Shown in pieces: positions 1 through 8,951 of a DNA stretch of 64,000 nt. Source of the stretch: JAKVBK01 sp022447275 (GTDB lineage: Bacteria; Pseudomonadota; Alphaproteobacteria; Rhodobacterales; Rhodobacteraceae); NCBI GenBank assembly GCA_047125605.1, contig CP138932.1, forward strand, positions 2,790,001 through 2,854,000, given 5' to 3'. Made by a program: the position numbers and the translations under genes. How positions within the stretch are numbered: position 1 is the stretch's first letter; the number at the start of each line of letters is the position of its first letter. The notes below the pieces were generated by a model that did no database searches, was not told the DNA's origin, and saw nothing but the letters and a program-made list of their open reading frames with translations.

Positions 1-1
1 T

Positions 2-157
2 TCCGTTCAATTTCAGAGCACTATGAGCACCGGGGGCACGCAGCAATCGCGTGAGTATACCTACAGTTCGCGCTCCGATGCGGATGTGATCGAGGCTGAT
101 TATACGGATCTCGACAAACCCGATGGGCCATCGGGCTGGACGCAGCCGCGCGATTGA
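2..157 (+). CDS. fxsA: Probable FxsA family membrane protein, C-terminal end only
   Basis: Only the last 51 codons are in the window, ending in TGA at 155-157. The visible tail is hydrophilic and rich in Ser, Thr and Asp, and closes with EADYTDLDKPDGPSGW. That is the kind of soluble tail seen on FxsA proteins of Rhodobacteraceae, which commonly sit directly upstream of secB. FxsA is a small inner-membrane protein known for overcoming F-plasmid exclusion of phage T7; its normal cellular role is unclear. The membrane segments that would prove the family lie outside the window, so the name rests on the tail and the neighbour. Confidence 0.45.
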   Translation, partial: SVQFQSTMSTGGTQQSREYTYSSRSDADVIEADYTDLDKPDGPSGWTQPRD

Positions 158-248
158 GGGCAGGCGGACATGATCCCTCCATTGAAGCGGCGCGCCAAGG
201 CTGATAACCCCACCGCCAACATACGTTATGGATTGAGAGGTTTTTCCA

Positions 249-767
249 ATGGCTGAAGAACAAGAAAAGGCCGCCGCAGCGCCGGACGCCACCCCGCAAG
301 TAAAGATGCAAATCCTTGGTCAGTTCATCCGGGATATGTCGTTTGAAAATATCGTGGCGCAGAAAGGCATCAGCGGTGATGTGCAGCCCGATATTCAGGT
401 GTCTGTGAACCTTGATGCGAAGAAACGGTCTGTGGCTAACCAGTACGAAGTGCTGATGAAGCTCAACGTGGAAAGCAAGAACAAGGGCGACGGTGCGCCG
501 ATGTTTGTGCTTGAGCTTGAGTATGGCGGCATTTTCTCGATCGAAAACGTGCCGGATGAGCAGTTGCACCCCTTCTTGCTGATCGAATGCCCCCGGATGC
601 TGTTCCCCTTCGTGCGCCGGGTCGTATCCGACATCACGCGCGACGGTGGTTTCCCGCCGCTGAACCTCGAAAACATCGATTTCATCTCGATGTATCGCAA
701 CGAAATCTCAAAGCGTGCCGCCGCGCAGGCAAACGGAGCAGAGGCGCCCGCGCCCTCCAACGCCTAA
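249..767 (+). CDS. secB: Protein-export chaperone SecB
   Basis: SecB is a cytoplasmic homotetrameric chaperone that keeps precursor proteins unfolded and hands them to SecA for export through SecYEG. The 172-residue product has the usual length and the family's core, including IENVPDEQLHPFLLIECPR and the following segment with FPFVRR, TRDGGFPPL and the IDF motif. The ends are Ala-rich and acidic as in alphaproteobacterial SecB. The ATG is preceded by a GAGAGG about ten bases upstream. The gene is transcribed toward dnaQ, whose stop codon lies 10 bp away on the other strand, and a good intrinsic terminator for secB lies inside the end of dnaQ (812-848). Confidence 0.96.
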   Translation: MAEEQEKAAAAPDATPQVKMQILGQFIRDMSFENIVAQKGISGDVQPDIQVSVNLDAKKRSVANQYEVLMKLNVESKNKGDGAPMFVLELEYGGIFSIENVPDEQLHPFLLIECPRMLFPFVRRVVSDITRDGGFPPLNLENIDFISMYRNEISKRAAAQANGAEAPAPSNA

Positions 768-777
768 AGCGCCGAAA

Positions 778-1467
778 TCATCCTGTAAAACGGGACCAGA
801 TTGCTTTTTCGCCCATCGCGCTGACAAAGGCGCGGTGGGTTTCTTTTTCCGCATCCGTAATCCGAGCGGGCAGGGGGCTTGGCCGTGGAGGCACGCGCCA
901 CGCAGAACTTTGACCTTCACTGCCGGGCGCATCCGCCGACAGTGCGAAATCTGGCTGCCGGCCACCGATCAGCTCCAGATACACATCGGCAAGAATTTCA
1001 CTGTCGAGCAAGGCGCCGTGCAGAGTTCGATTGGAGTTGTCGATGCCAAATCGGCGGCACAGCGCATCCAGAGACGCCGGCGAGCCAGGAAAGCGTTTGC
1101 GCGCAATGGCAAGCGTATCAAGGGCTTGGTTGTCTGGAAGCAGGGGCTTGCCAACCCATTTCAGTTCCGCGTTTAGGAACTTCATGTCAAAGCTGGCATT
1201 GTGAATGACGAGCTTGGCATCCCCCACGAAATCCAAAAACGCCTGCGCGATATCGCTAAAAAGCGGTTTATCGCGCAGAAATTCTTCTGAGATGCCGTGC
1301 ACATTGAAGGCTTCCTGCGGCATATCCCGCTGGGGGTTGATGTATTGGTGATAGGTGCGGCCAGTGGGAACGTGGTTGTGCAGCTCAACCCCGCCGATTT
1401 CCACGATCCGATGCCCATCATAGGGATCAAGGCCCGTGGTTTCGGTGTCCATCACGATCTCACGCAT
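778..1467 (-). CDS. dnaQ: DNA polymerase III epsilon subunit, 3'-5' proofreading exonuclease
   Basis: The 229-residue product carries the three DEDDh exonuclease motifs: ExoI with DTETTGLDP (Asp7 and Glu9), ExoII around IHNASFDMKFLN, and ExoIII with HGALLDSEILADVYLEL. It removes misincorporated nucleotides as part of the Pol III core. The frame stays open upstream to 1572, but the ATG at 1465-1467 gives the family's usual MREIVMDTETTG start, so it is preferred. That start overlaps the coaE stop by 8 bp, which points to translational coupling. It is the last gene of the leftward maf-aroE-coaE-dnaQ operon. The gene for a fused polymerase is not present here. Confidence 0.95.
   Translation of the reverse strand: MREIVMDTETTGLDPYDGHRIVEIGGVELHNHVPTGRTYHQYINPQRDMPQEAFNVHGISEEFLRDKPLFSDIAQAFLDFVGDAKLVIHNASFDMKFLNAELKWVGKPLLPDNQALDTLAIARKRFPGSPASLDALCRRFGIDNSNRTLHGALLDSEILADVYLELIGGRQPDFALSADAPGSEGQSSAWRVPPRPSPLPARITDAEKETHRAFVSAMGEKAIWSRFTG
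812..848 (+). terminator. Intrinsic terminator of secB, inside the 3' end of dnaQ
   Basis: A 10-bp stem (812-821 with 830-839, one G-U pair) closes an 8-base loop and is followed by TTTCTTTTT at 840-848. It lies 45 bp past the secB stop and reads in the secB direction, so it fits a rho-independent terminator. These bases also encode the C-terminal codons of dnaQ on the other strand. Confidence 0.7.
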
Positions 1468-2056
1468 CAATCTGCTCCCTAATCCGGCTGAGAACCGCCG
1501 CAACATCCCGCCGGGCTCTCTCCATGGACGACGTATCAATGATCGCGTCCGCGCGCTGCCGTTTTTCAGCATCCGCCATTTGCAAGGATACTATGCGCTC
1601 AAACTGCGCCTCAGTCATGCCCGGGCGTTGCAGAACACGCGATTTTTGGGTGGCAGCGTCCGTAGACACAACAACCGTAAGATCCATCTGCGCGTCGCCG
1701 CCGGTTTCAAACAGAAGCGGAATATCAAGGATGATAATCCTGTCAGAGGTTTCGTTCAGAAACGTCGCGCGATCATCGGCGACAAGGGGGTGCACAATGC
1801 TTTCGATCTGCCGAATGGCGGTTGGATCCTGCGCGATCCACTCCTTCAATGCGGATCGATCAATGCCATCCGGGCCCAGCGCAGCAGGGCAAAGGGCCGC
1901 GATGGGGGCCACCGCAGCCCCGCCTGCAGCATAAAGCCGATGCACCGCCGCATCCGCATCCCACACCGCCACGTCGTCATGGGCAGCAAACAACGCTGCC
2001 GTTGTGGATTTCCCCATGCCGATCGAGCCGGTAAGACCCACTTTATAAGGACTCAT
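1460..2056 (-). CDS. coaE: Dephospho-CoA kinase
   Basis: CoaE phosphorylates the 3'-hydroxyl of the ribose of dephospho-CoA with ATP, the last step of coenzyme A synthesis. The 198-residue protein opens with the P-loop GLTGSIGMGKST, followed by the family's DADAAVHRLY segment and the CoA-domain region with HPLVADDR. Length and order match the family. It overlaps aroE by 4 bp upstream (ATGA type) and dnaQ by 8 bp downstream, so the genes are almost certainly co-transcribed and probably co-translated. Confidence 0.96.
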   Translation of the reverse strand: MSPYKVGLTGSIGMGKSTTAALFAAHDDVAVWDADAAVHRLYAAGGAAVAPIAALCPAALGPDGIDRSALKEWIAQDPTAIRQIESIVHPLVADDRATFLNETSDRIIILDIPLLFETGGDAQMDLTVVVSTDAATQKSRVLQRPGMTEAQFERIVSLQMADAEKRQRADAIIDTSSMERARRDVAAVLSRIREQIDA

Positions 2057-2883
2057 GACAGAACAGCGTCCCGCGTGGCGGCTTCCACCGCTGGCTCGAC
2101 GCCAAACCAGCGCTCAAATCCTGGCACAGCCTGATGCAGCAGCATTCCCAAACCATCGACCACCTGACAGCCAAGACCTTCAGCCACTTGCAGAAAGTCA
2201 GTTTTCAGGGGCGTATAAACGAGATCGCCCACAACGGCGGTCGGTTCCAGAGTGTCCAACGGCACTTTGAAAGGGGCCTTGCCCTCCATGCCAAGCGACG
2301 TGGTGTTCACAACTGTGGCAGCCCCTTCGAACATATCACTCGCTTTAACCCAGTCATAAACGGTGATCTTGGGCCCAAACTCGTTGCGCAGCGCCTCAGC
2401 GCGGGGGCGCGAGCGATTTGCGAGACGGATGTTCAGAACACCCAGTTCAAGCAAGGAATGAATGACTGCCCGGGCTGCACCGCCTGCGCCCAAAACGGCT
2501 GCTGCTCCGGATTTTGGCTCCCATCCCGGGGCGCCCTGGCGGAGATTTGCCACAAATCCGTGGCCATCCGTATTGTCTGCGAAAACCTTGCCGTCGCGGA
2601 ATGTCACCGTATTGGCTGCGCCGATCAAAGCAGCCCGGTCCGTAACTACGTCTGCCAGCTCAAGTACTTTTTCTTTGTGAGGAATGGTCACATTGCAGCC
2701 GACAAAGCCCATCGCTGGCAATGCTTGGAGCACTTGCGGAAGATCAGCTTGCTCTACATGAAGCGGCACATAGTGGCCTTCGATCCCATACTGGTTCAGC
2801 CAATGGCGAAACAGTTTGGGCGAGCGCGAATGGGCCACGGGCGCGCCAAGAACGGCTGCAATCGGTACTTTACGGTCACTCAT
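2053..2883 (-). CDS. aroE: Shikimate dehydrogenase (NADP+)
   Basis: AroE reduces 3-dehydroshikimate to shikimate with NADPH in the shikimate pathway to aromatic amino acids. The 276-residue protein shows the shikimate-binding Ser-x-Ser in APVAHSRSPKLF, the catalytic Lys in NVTIPHKEKVLELAD, the Asn/Asp pair in ADNTDGHGF, and the dinucleotide-binding loop AVLGAGGAARAV. The segment VVNTTSLGM is also typical. It overlaps maf and coaE by 4 bp each, inside the leftward origin-side operon. Confidence 0.96.
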   Translation of the reverse strand: MSDRKVPIAAVLGAPVAHSRSPKLFRHWLNQYGIEGHYVPLHVEQADLPQVLQALPAMGFVGCNVTIPHKEKVLELADVVTDRAALIGAANTVTFRDGKVFADNTDGHGFVANLRQGAPGWEPKSGAAAVLGAGGAARAVIHSLLELGVLNIRLANRSRPRAEALRNEFGPKITVYDWVKASDMFEGAATVVNTTSLGMEGKAPFKVPLDTLEPTAVVGDLVYTPLKTDFLQVAEGLGCQVVDGLGMLLHQAVPGFERWFGVEPAVEAATRDAVLS

Positions 2884-3473
2884 GCTTCAATATCCCCCCT
2901 CAGGGCCAGATATGACACCAACTCTAGCAGGGGTAAGCCCTGAACGGCAAAGAAATCCCCCTCAATCCGGGTGAACAGGCGCGCGCCTTCTGCCTCAACA
3001 CGGTAACCCCCCGCACAATATGCGATCTCTTCCCAATATGTATCCACATAATCGGAGATATAGCGCTCGGACAGGCTGCGCATATACATGCGTACCGTGC
3101 TGACATGGCGCCAGATCGGGGCGCCCATTTCGTAGATCACCGCTGCACTGTGAAGAAAGTGCTTCTGCCCCTGCATCCTTGTGAGGCCAGCCTTGGCATC
3201 TTCCGGCGAGGTAAACTTGCCCTTTGCTACGCCCTCAAATTCGAGGATTTGATCGCAGCCCACGCACAGCGCATCTGGCCGCTTTGACGAGGCGCGCCGT
3301 GCCTTCGCCTCTGCCAGGGCATCCGCCATATCGCGCGGTCGTGCTCCTTCAGCGGTCAGCGCCATGCGGATCGCGTCTTCATCGACCGGTGCTTTAAGAA
3401 CATCGTGGTCTATGCCAGCCTGAGATAGTAGCGCTGTGCGGATCGGAGACGTCGAAGCAAGAACAAGCGGCAT
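2880..3473 (-). CDS. maf: Maf family nucleoside triphosphate pyrophosphatase
   Basis: Maf proteins hydrolyse nucleoside triphosphates, often dTTP/UTP or modified nucleotides, to monophosphate and pyrophosphate. The 197-residue product begins LVLASTSPIRTALLSQAGI, the family's N-terminal motif with Ile in place of the more common Arg, and contains the catalytic Asp region ALCVGCDQILEFEG. Which nucleotide it prefers cannot be told from the sequence alone. The ATG lies directly at the edge of the putative oriC: its start codon overlaps a perfect DnaA box (3473-3481). It is the first gene of the maf-aroE-coaE-dnaQ operon, so its promoter must lie in the origin region. Confidence 0.9.
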   Translation of the reverse strand: MPLVLASTSPIRTALLSQAGIDHDVLKAPVDEDAIRMALTAEGARPRDMADALAEAKARRASSKRPDALCVGCDQILEFEGVAKGKFTSPEDAKAGLTRMQGQKHFLHSAAVIYEMGAPIWRHVSTVRMYMRSLSERYISDYVDTYWEEIAYCAGGYRVEAEGARLFTRIEGDFFAVQGLPLLELVSYLALRGDIEA

Positions 3474-3481
3474 GTGGATAA
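3473..3481 (-). promoter_or_regulatory. DnaA box overlapping the maf start codon
   Basis: TGTGGATAA on the + strand is the exact complement of TTATCCACA. Its first base is the A of the maf ATG read on the minus strand. Confidence 0.65.
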
Positions 3482-3574
3482 CCTAGGAATAACTTGCGTG
3501 TAACAACTGGCACGTCTTGGGGAGCGTTTGGGACAGATTTGCCCGCTCTGGTTCATGACTGGGTAAACCACATT

Positions 3575-3599
3575 CTAACCAAGATTAACAAACGGTTAG
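3575..3599. promoter_or_regulatory. Inverted repeat with a CtrA-like TTAA-N7-TTAG site in oriC
   Basis: CTAACC at 3575-3580 and GGTTAG at 3594-3599 form an inverted repeat. Within it, TTAA (3585-3588), seven bases and TTAG (3596-3599) come within one base of the CtrA consensus TTAA-N7-TTAA. CtrA represses the origin in Caulobacter; binding here is inference. Confidence 0.35.
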
Positions 3600-3654
3600 T
3601 TTCTGCTTTCGCAGAGTTGTGAAGCGCTGGGTTATCCCGGATCTCTCCTACAGC

Positions 3655-3663
3655 TTATCCACA
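3655..3663 (+). promoter_or_regulatory. DnaA box in oriC
   Basis: Exact TTATCCACA. It sits at the left edge of the AT-rich block 3661-3720, a usual arrangement of DnaA box next to an unwinding element. Confidence 0.7.
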
Positions 3664-3770
3664 GAGTGATCAGCCATAATTTTTCCTAAGATATTGATAT
3701 TATTTAGTGGTTTTCCGATAGCCTTTGATCTTCATGATCTGTTAGTAGCTTGTCCCGCCCTGTAGAAAGC

Positions 3771-3779
3771 TGTGAATAA
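3771..3779 (-). promoter_or_regulatory. Probable DnaA box, one mismatch
   Basis: TGTGAATAA differs from TGTGGATAA at one position and lies between the two AT-rich blocks of the origin region. Confidence 0.45.
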
Positions 3780-3880
3780 ATCGTTAATCCCCATTCTTCA
3801 CAGGCCCTACATCAACCACATCTTTTCTTTCTTTCTTATTTTTATTTTAAGAGGGCTAAGAATGAGGAAAGGCGACCCCC

Positions 3881-4336
3881 GTGATCTTGGACCTTCTGGC
3901 GGCAGCATATCCCTGGACGAAAAGTCTGCACATCATCTCGGTGATCTCCTGGATGGCAGGGCTGTTCTATCTTCCGAGGCTCTATGTGCATCACACAGAA
4001 CGGGTTGCCATTGGTGGCGAAACCGACGCGCTGTTTCAGATGATGGAGTACAAGCTGCTCAAGGTGATCATGAACCCGGCCATGATCGCCACCTGGGTGT
4101 TTGGCTTAGCGCTTGTTGCAACGCCCGGAGCGGTCGATTGGGGGGCTCTGTGGCCCTACATGAAGGCTGTTTGCGTGATCGCCATGACCTGGTTCCACAT
4201 GTGGCTGGCCGCGCGTCGCAAAGAGTTTGTGGCCGGCGAAAATCACCGCTCTGGCAGGACGTACCGGATCATGAATGAAGTGCCGACAGTGTTGCTGCTG
4301 GTGATCGTGATTTCTGTTGTGGTGAAGCCGTTCTGA
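3881..4336 (+). CDS. hemJ: Protoporphyrinogen IX oxidase HemJ
   Basis: HemJ is the oxygen-independent membrane enzyme that oxidises protoporphyrinogen IX to protoporphyrin IX in haem synthesis. The 151-residue product is mostly hydrophobic with about four membrane segments. It carries the family's N-terminal block with the invariant His (YPWTKSLHIISVISWMAG, then FYLPRLYVHH) and the EYKLLKVIMNPAM block with the invariant Lys. The start is GTG at 3881, 15 bases after the GAGGAAAG stretch at 3864; an ATG at 3862 is in another frame. It is the first gene to the right of the putative origin, the place hemE holds in Caulobacter. Confidence 0.92.
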   Translation: MILDLLAAAYPWTKSLHIISVISWMAGLFYLPRLYVHHTERVAIGGETDALFQMMEYKLLKVIMNPAMIATWVFGLALVATPGAVDWGALWPYMKAVCVIAMTWFHMWLAARRKEFVAGENHRSGRTYRIMNEVPTVLLLVIVISVVVKPF

Positions 4337-4496
4337 CCGCGATGCTTGACTCGGCTGACAGCGCGCTGTAGGCCGAGGTCGCTAACCGTCCGGTTGGCTT
4401 ATCCCATGTCACACATTTGTTCCGGCCGGCAGATTGGCCAAATGAACACAAGGATACCATCGAGCGCCTGTGCCGCTCTGGTAAATGTTGATCTCC

Positions 4497-5777
<1,281 letters not shown>

Positions 5778-5790
5778 GGAGAGACCCGGG

Positions 5791-7071
5791 ATGGACACGA
5801 TTTTTGCCCGGGCCACGCCGCCTGGGCGATCGGGCGTGGCCATCATCCGCATATCAGGGCCACGCGCCCTCGAGGTGCCGTCCCTGTTTGAGGCGGCACC
5901 AATTCCTCCGCGAAAACCTGCTCTGCGAACGTTGCGACAGGACGGGGCCATCCTTGATGAGGCGTTGCTTTTGGCCTTTTCGGACGGTCAGAGCTTCACA
6001 GGTGAGCCTGTTCTGGAAATCCAGTGCCATGGCAGCATAGCGGTTGTGAACGCGCTCCTGACCCGGCTGGAGACGTTTGAGGGCCTCCGTCCAGCAGAAG
6101 CGGGGGAGTTTACGCGCCGTGCCCTGCAGAACGAACGGCTTGACCTGCCGCAAGTCGAAGCTTTGGCAGACTTGATCGACGCGGAAACCGAAATGCAGCG
6201 CCAGCAAGCCTTGCGGGGCGTGTCCGGTCAGTTCAGCGCACAGGCAGAGGGGTGGCGCAGCCAGCTGATCCGGGCGGCTGCTCTGCTGGAGGCGACGATT
6301 GATTTCGCCGATGAAGAGGTGCCCGTTGATGTGACGCCAGAGGTACTTGGGATCCTGACATCGCTGCAAAGTGATTTCCAAGCAGCCATCGCGGCCGTGC
6401 CCTTTGCAGAGCGCGTGCGCCAGGGCTTTGAGGTGGCAATTGTCGGTGCGCCGAATGTGGGCAAGTCGACCTTGCTGAATGCCTTGGCGGGACGGGAGGC
6501 CGCGCTCACCTCTGAGATCGCTGGAACAACCCGCGATGTAGTCGAGGTTCGGATGGATCTGGGCGGTTTACCGGTGACGCTTTTGGATACGGCCGGCGTG
6601 CGCGAAGGCCAGGATCCGGTGGAAAAGGCGGGGATCACTCTTGCACGGAAACGGGCAGAGGCCGCCGATCTGCGGATCTTTCTTGGCCCGCCACCAGATG
6701 GAATGCAGCCTGATCCAGAGGATATCCTTGCCCATCCTAAGGCAGATGTAGACCATATAGATGATCAATTTTCTATATCTGGTAAAACTGGACTCGGGTT
6801 GGATGCTTTAATTGCGGCAATCCAAGCGCGGCTTTCAGCCAGACAACCCGTTGATCCAGGGGCCACTCATAGCCGCCATGCCACAGCCATCCGGCGCGCG
6901 CGTGCAGCGCTGGAGTCGGCGCAGACACGGCTTGAGTATGGCAATGACTTCCCTGAACTGGCCGCACAGGATATGAGGGAGGCGCTTCTGAGTCTGGATG
7001 GGCTGCTAGGGCGCATTGGTGTAGAAGATCTGCTGGGCGAGATTTTCTCCAGCTTCTGTATCGGCAAATAG
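5791..7071 (+). CDS. mnmE: tRNA uridine-5-carboxymethylaminomethyl(34) synthesis GTPase MnmE
   Basis: MnmE works with MnmG to place the aminomethyl-type modification on U34 of tRNAs that read two-family boxes. The 426-residue protein starts MDTIFARATPPGRSGVAIIR. It has the tetrahydrofolate-binding N domain, an inserted G domain with G1 GAPNVGKSTLLNALAG and G3 DTAGVRE, and ends in the catalytic C-x-G-K motif (FCIGK). The G4 NKxD position is degenerate: the aligned stretch reads HPKADV, so the Asn is lost, though the Asp is kept. The gene is 13 bp downstream of rho and 2 bp upstream of mnmG. Confidence 0.95.
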   Translation: MDTIFARATPPGRSGVAIIRISGPRALEVPSLFEAAPIPPRKPALRTLRQDGAILDEALLLAFSDGQSFTGEPVLEIQCHGSIAVVNALLTRLETFEGLRPAEAGEFTRRALQNERLDLPQVEALADLIDAETEMQRQQALRGVSGQFSAQAEGWRSQLIRAAALLEATIDFADEEVPVDVTPEVLGILTSLQSDFQAAIAAVPFAERVRQGFEVAIVGAPNVGKSTLLNALAGREAALTSEIAGTTRDVVEVRMDLGGLPVTLLDTAGVREGQDPVEKAGITLARKRAEAADLRIFLGPPPDGMQPDPEDILAHPKADVDHIDDQFSISGKTGLGLDALIAAIQARLSARQPVDPGATHSRHATAIRRARAALESAQTRLEYGNDFPELAAQDMREALLSLDGLLGRIGVEDLLGEIFSSFCIGK

Positions 7072-7073
7072 GG

Positions 7074-8951
7074 ATGTTTCACGTGAAACATGACAGTGCA
7101 GATGTCGTAGTGATCGGTGGCGGGCATGCAGGTGCCGAGGCGGCCCACGCCGCTGCACGCATGGGTGCCACCACGATATTGGTGACCCTTAAGGAAACGG
7201 ACCTGGGCGTGATGTCTTGCAATCCGGCGATTGGGGGGTTGGGCAAGGGTCATCTGGTCCGAGAGATTGATGCTATGGATGGCATCATGGGCCGGGCCGC
7301 AGATGCAGCTGGCATTCAGTTCCGACTGCTGAATCGCAAGAAAGGACCAGCGGTTCAAGGTCCCCGTGCTCAAGCTGACCGCGCCTTGTACCGTGCTGCA
7401 GTACAGCGGATGACTGCGCAGCAGGACAATCTGACGGTCCTTGCCGGAGAAGTTGTTGACCTGCTTCTTGATGGCAATGTGATCAAAGGCGTGCGTCTCG
7501 CAAACGGAGAGGACGTCCGAGCGCAGACAGTGATCCTTACCAGCGGGACATTCCTACGGGGTCGCATCCTGATCGGAGAGGAAAGTTTTGCCGCCGGCCG
7601 CATGGGTGACGCACCGTCGATTGCGTTGGCTGACCGGATACACGGTTTAGACTTGCCTCTGGGGCGTCTGAAAACAGGAACGCCGCCGCGCCTTGATGGC
7701 CGCACAATCGATTGGGCGCGGCTTGAAAGCCAGCCAGGTGATGATGACCCTACGCTCTTTTCTTTCCTGTCGAAGGCGCCCGAGGCCCGACAGATCGCTT
7801 GTGGTATCACCCATACCAACGAAACCACCCACCAGATTATTCGGGACAACCTGTCTCGATCGGCGATGTATGGCGGACATATCGAAGGCGTCGGGCCCAG
7901 GTACTGCCCGTCAATCGAAGACAAGATTGTGCGATTTGCAGACAAGCAGTCACATCAAATTTTCCTTGAGCCAGAGGGGCTTGAAGACGACACAGTCTAT
8001 CCGAACGGGATTTCGACTTCTTTGCCAGAAGACGTTCAGAAGGCCTATGTCACTTCAATTGAGGGGCTTGAAGAGGCGCGCATCCTGCAGCCTGGCTATG
8101 CCATTGAATATGACTACGTCGATCCCCGTGCGCTCGACGAAACGCTTCGCCTTCGCAAGCTCGATAATCTGTACCTCGCGGGCCAGATTAATGGCACCAC
8201 CGGTTATGAAGAGGCCGCCGCGCAGGGACTTGTGGCAGGGCTGAACGCAGCGTTGAAGGCACAAGGGCGCGCGCCGCTGATTTTTTCGCGGCGCTCCAGC
8301 TATATTGGTGTGATGATCGATGATCTGATCACAGCGGGTGTGACAGAGCCATATCGCATGTTCACGTCGCGCGCTGAGTTTCGCCTGTCCTTACGCGCAG
8401 ACAACGCGGACCAGCGTCTGACGCCGATTGCAGAACAGATTGGCTGTCTCGGCGCAGACCGTGCGGCCGCTTTTGGCGAGAAAACCGCGGCGATGGGCGC
8501 AGCGCGGAACAAGCTGCAGTCGATCAGCTTTTCAGCGCGGGCGCTGGCAGGGCAGGGCGTGCGGATTAATCCTGACACTGCTGCCCGAACAGGCATTGAA
8601 GCTCTTTCGTTGCCAGAGGCAAAGATGGAGCAACTGGTTCTGCTTGAGCCAGACTTGGCGGAGATTGATCAAGATATCGCGGACCAAATTTCACGAGACG
8701 CCCTATATGCGAATTATATCGAGCGCCAGGAGAAGGATGCATCGGCATTGGCCCGCGACGAAGCTGTCGAGATACCGGCTGATTTTGAGTACGGTGTCTT
8801 GAGTGGCCTGTCAGGAGAGCTGACCGCAAAGCTTGAGCGCGTGCAGCCCCGAACGCTGGCGCAAGCTGGCCGCATAGAAGGCATGACGCCGGCAGCGCTG
8901 ACCTTGATCTTGTCGCGCCTACGCAAGAACCAGGCGCGGGCAACAGGATGA
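7074..8951 (+). CDS. mnmG: tRNA uridine-5-carboxymethylaminomethyl(34) synthesis enzyme MnmG
   Basis: MnmG is the FAD and NADH partner of MnmE in U34 tRNA modification. The 625-residue protein has the FAD-binding VIGGGHAGAEAAHAAARMG near the N-terminus, the family signature CNPAIGGLGKGHLVREIDA, and the second GidA block with the GYEEAAAQGLVAGLNAA segment. The protein begins MFHVKH because the first codons are a parS site (7075-7090). The gene starts 2 bp after mnmE and overlaps rsmG by 4 bp, so the four modification and segregation genes appear to form one transcript. Confidence 0.97.
   Translation: MFHVKHDSADVVVIGGGHAGAEAAHAAARMGATTILVTLKETDLGVMSCNPAIGGLGKGHLVREIDAMDGIMGRAADAAGIQFRLLNRKKGPAVQGPRAQADRALYRAAVQRMTAQQDNLTVLAGEVVDLLLDGNVIKGVRLANGEDVRAQTVILTSGTFLRGRILIGEESFAAGRMGDAPSIALADRIHGLDLPLGRLKTGTPPRLDGRTIDWARLESQPGDDDPTLFSFLSKAPEARQIACGITHTNETTHQIIRDNLSRSAMYGGHIEGVGPRYCPSIEDKIVRFADKQSHQIFLEPEGLEDDTVYPNGISTSLPEDVQKAYVTSIEGLEEARILQPGYAIEYDYVDPRALDETLRLRKLDNLYLAGQINGTTGYEEAAAQGLVAGLNAALKAQGRAPLIFSRRSSYIGVMIDDLITAGVTEPYRMFTSRAEFRLSLRADNADQRLTPIAEQIGCLGADRAAAFGEKTAAMGAARNKLQSISFSARALAGQGVRINPDTAARTGIEALSLPEAKMEQLVLLEPDLAEIDQDIADQISRDALYANYIERQEKDASALARDEAVEIPADFEYGVLSGLSGELTAKLERVQPRTLAQAGRIEGMTPAALTLILSRLRKNQARATG
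7075..7090. promoter_or_regulatory. parS centromere site 1, inside the start of mnmG
   Basis: TGTTTCACGTGAAACA is a perfect 16-bp palindrome identical to the bacterial parS consensus bound by ParB. It overlaps the mnmG start codon and encodes the residues after Met. It lies about 3.2 kb from the putative oriC. Confidence 0.93.

Larger units (their letters stand above)
3474..3880. other. Putative chromosomal replication origin (oriC)
   Basis: This 407-bp gene-free stretch separates the leftward maf operon from rightward hemJ. It contains two perfect 9-mer DnaA boxes (TTATCCACA at 3655-3663 and its complement at 3473-3481) and near matches at 3771-3779 (TGTGAATAA) and 3794-3802 (TTCTTCACA). 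Two AT-rich blocks stand out in a GC-rich window: about 30% GC at 3661-3720 and about 13% GC at 3821-3850. The position matches the Caulobacter origin, which lies between the maf/aroE/coaE/dnaQ side and the hem/rho/mnmE/mnmG/rsmG/parAB side. Promoters for maf and hemJ must also be here. Confidence 0.75.

Noticed and set aside
3772..4278. Open frame of 168 codons overlapping hemJ
   Set aside because: Its product has no family features, and the overlapping GTG-started frame encodes a clear HemJ.
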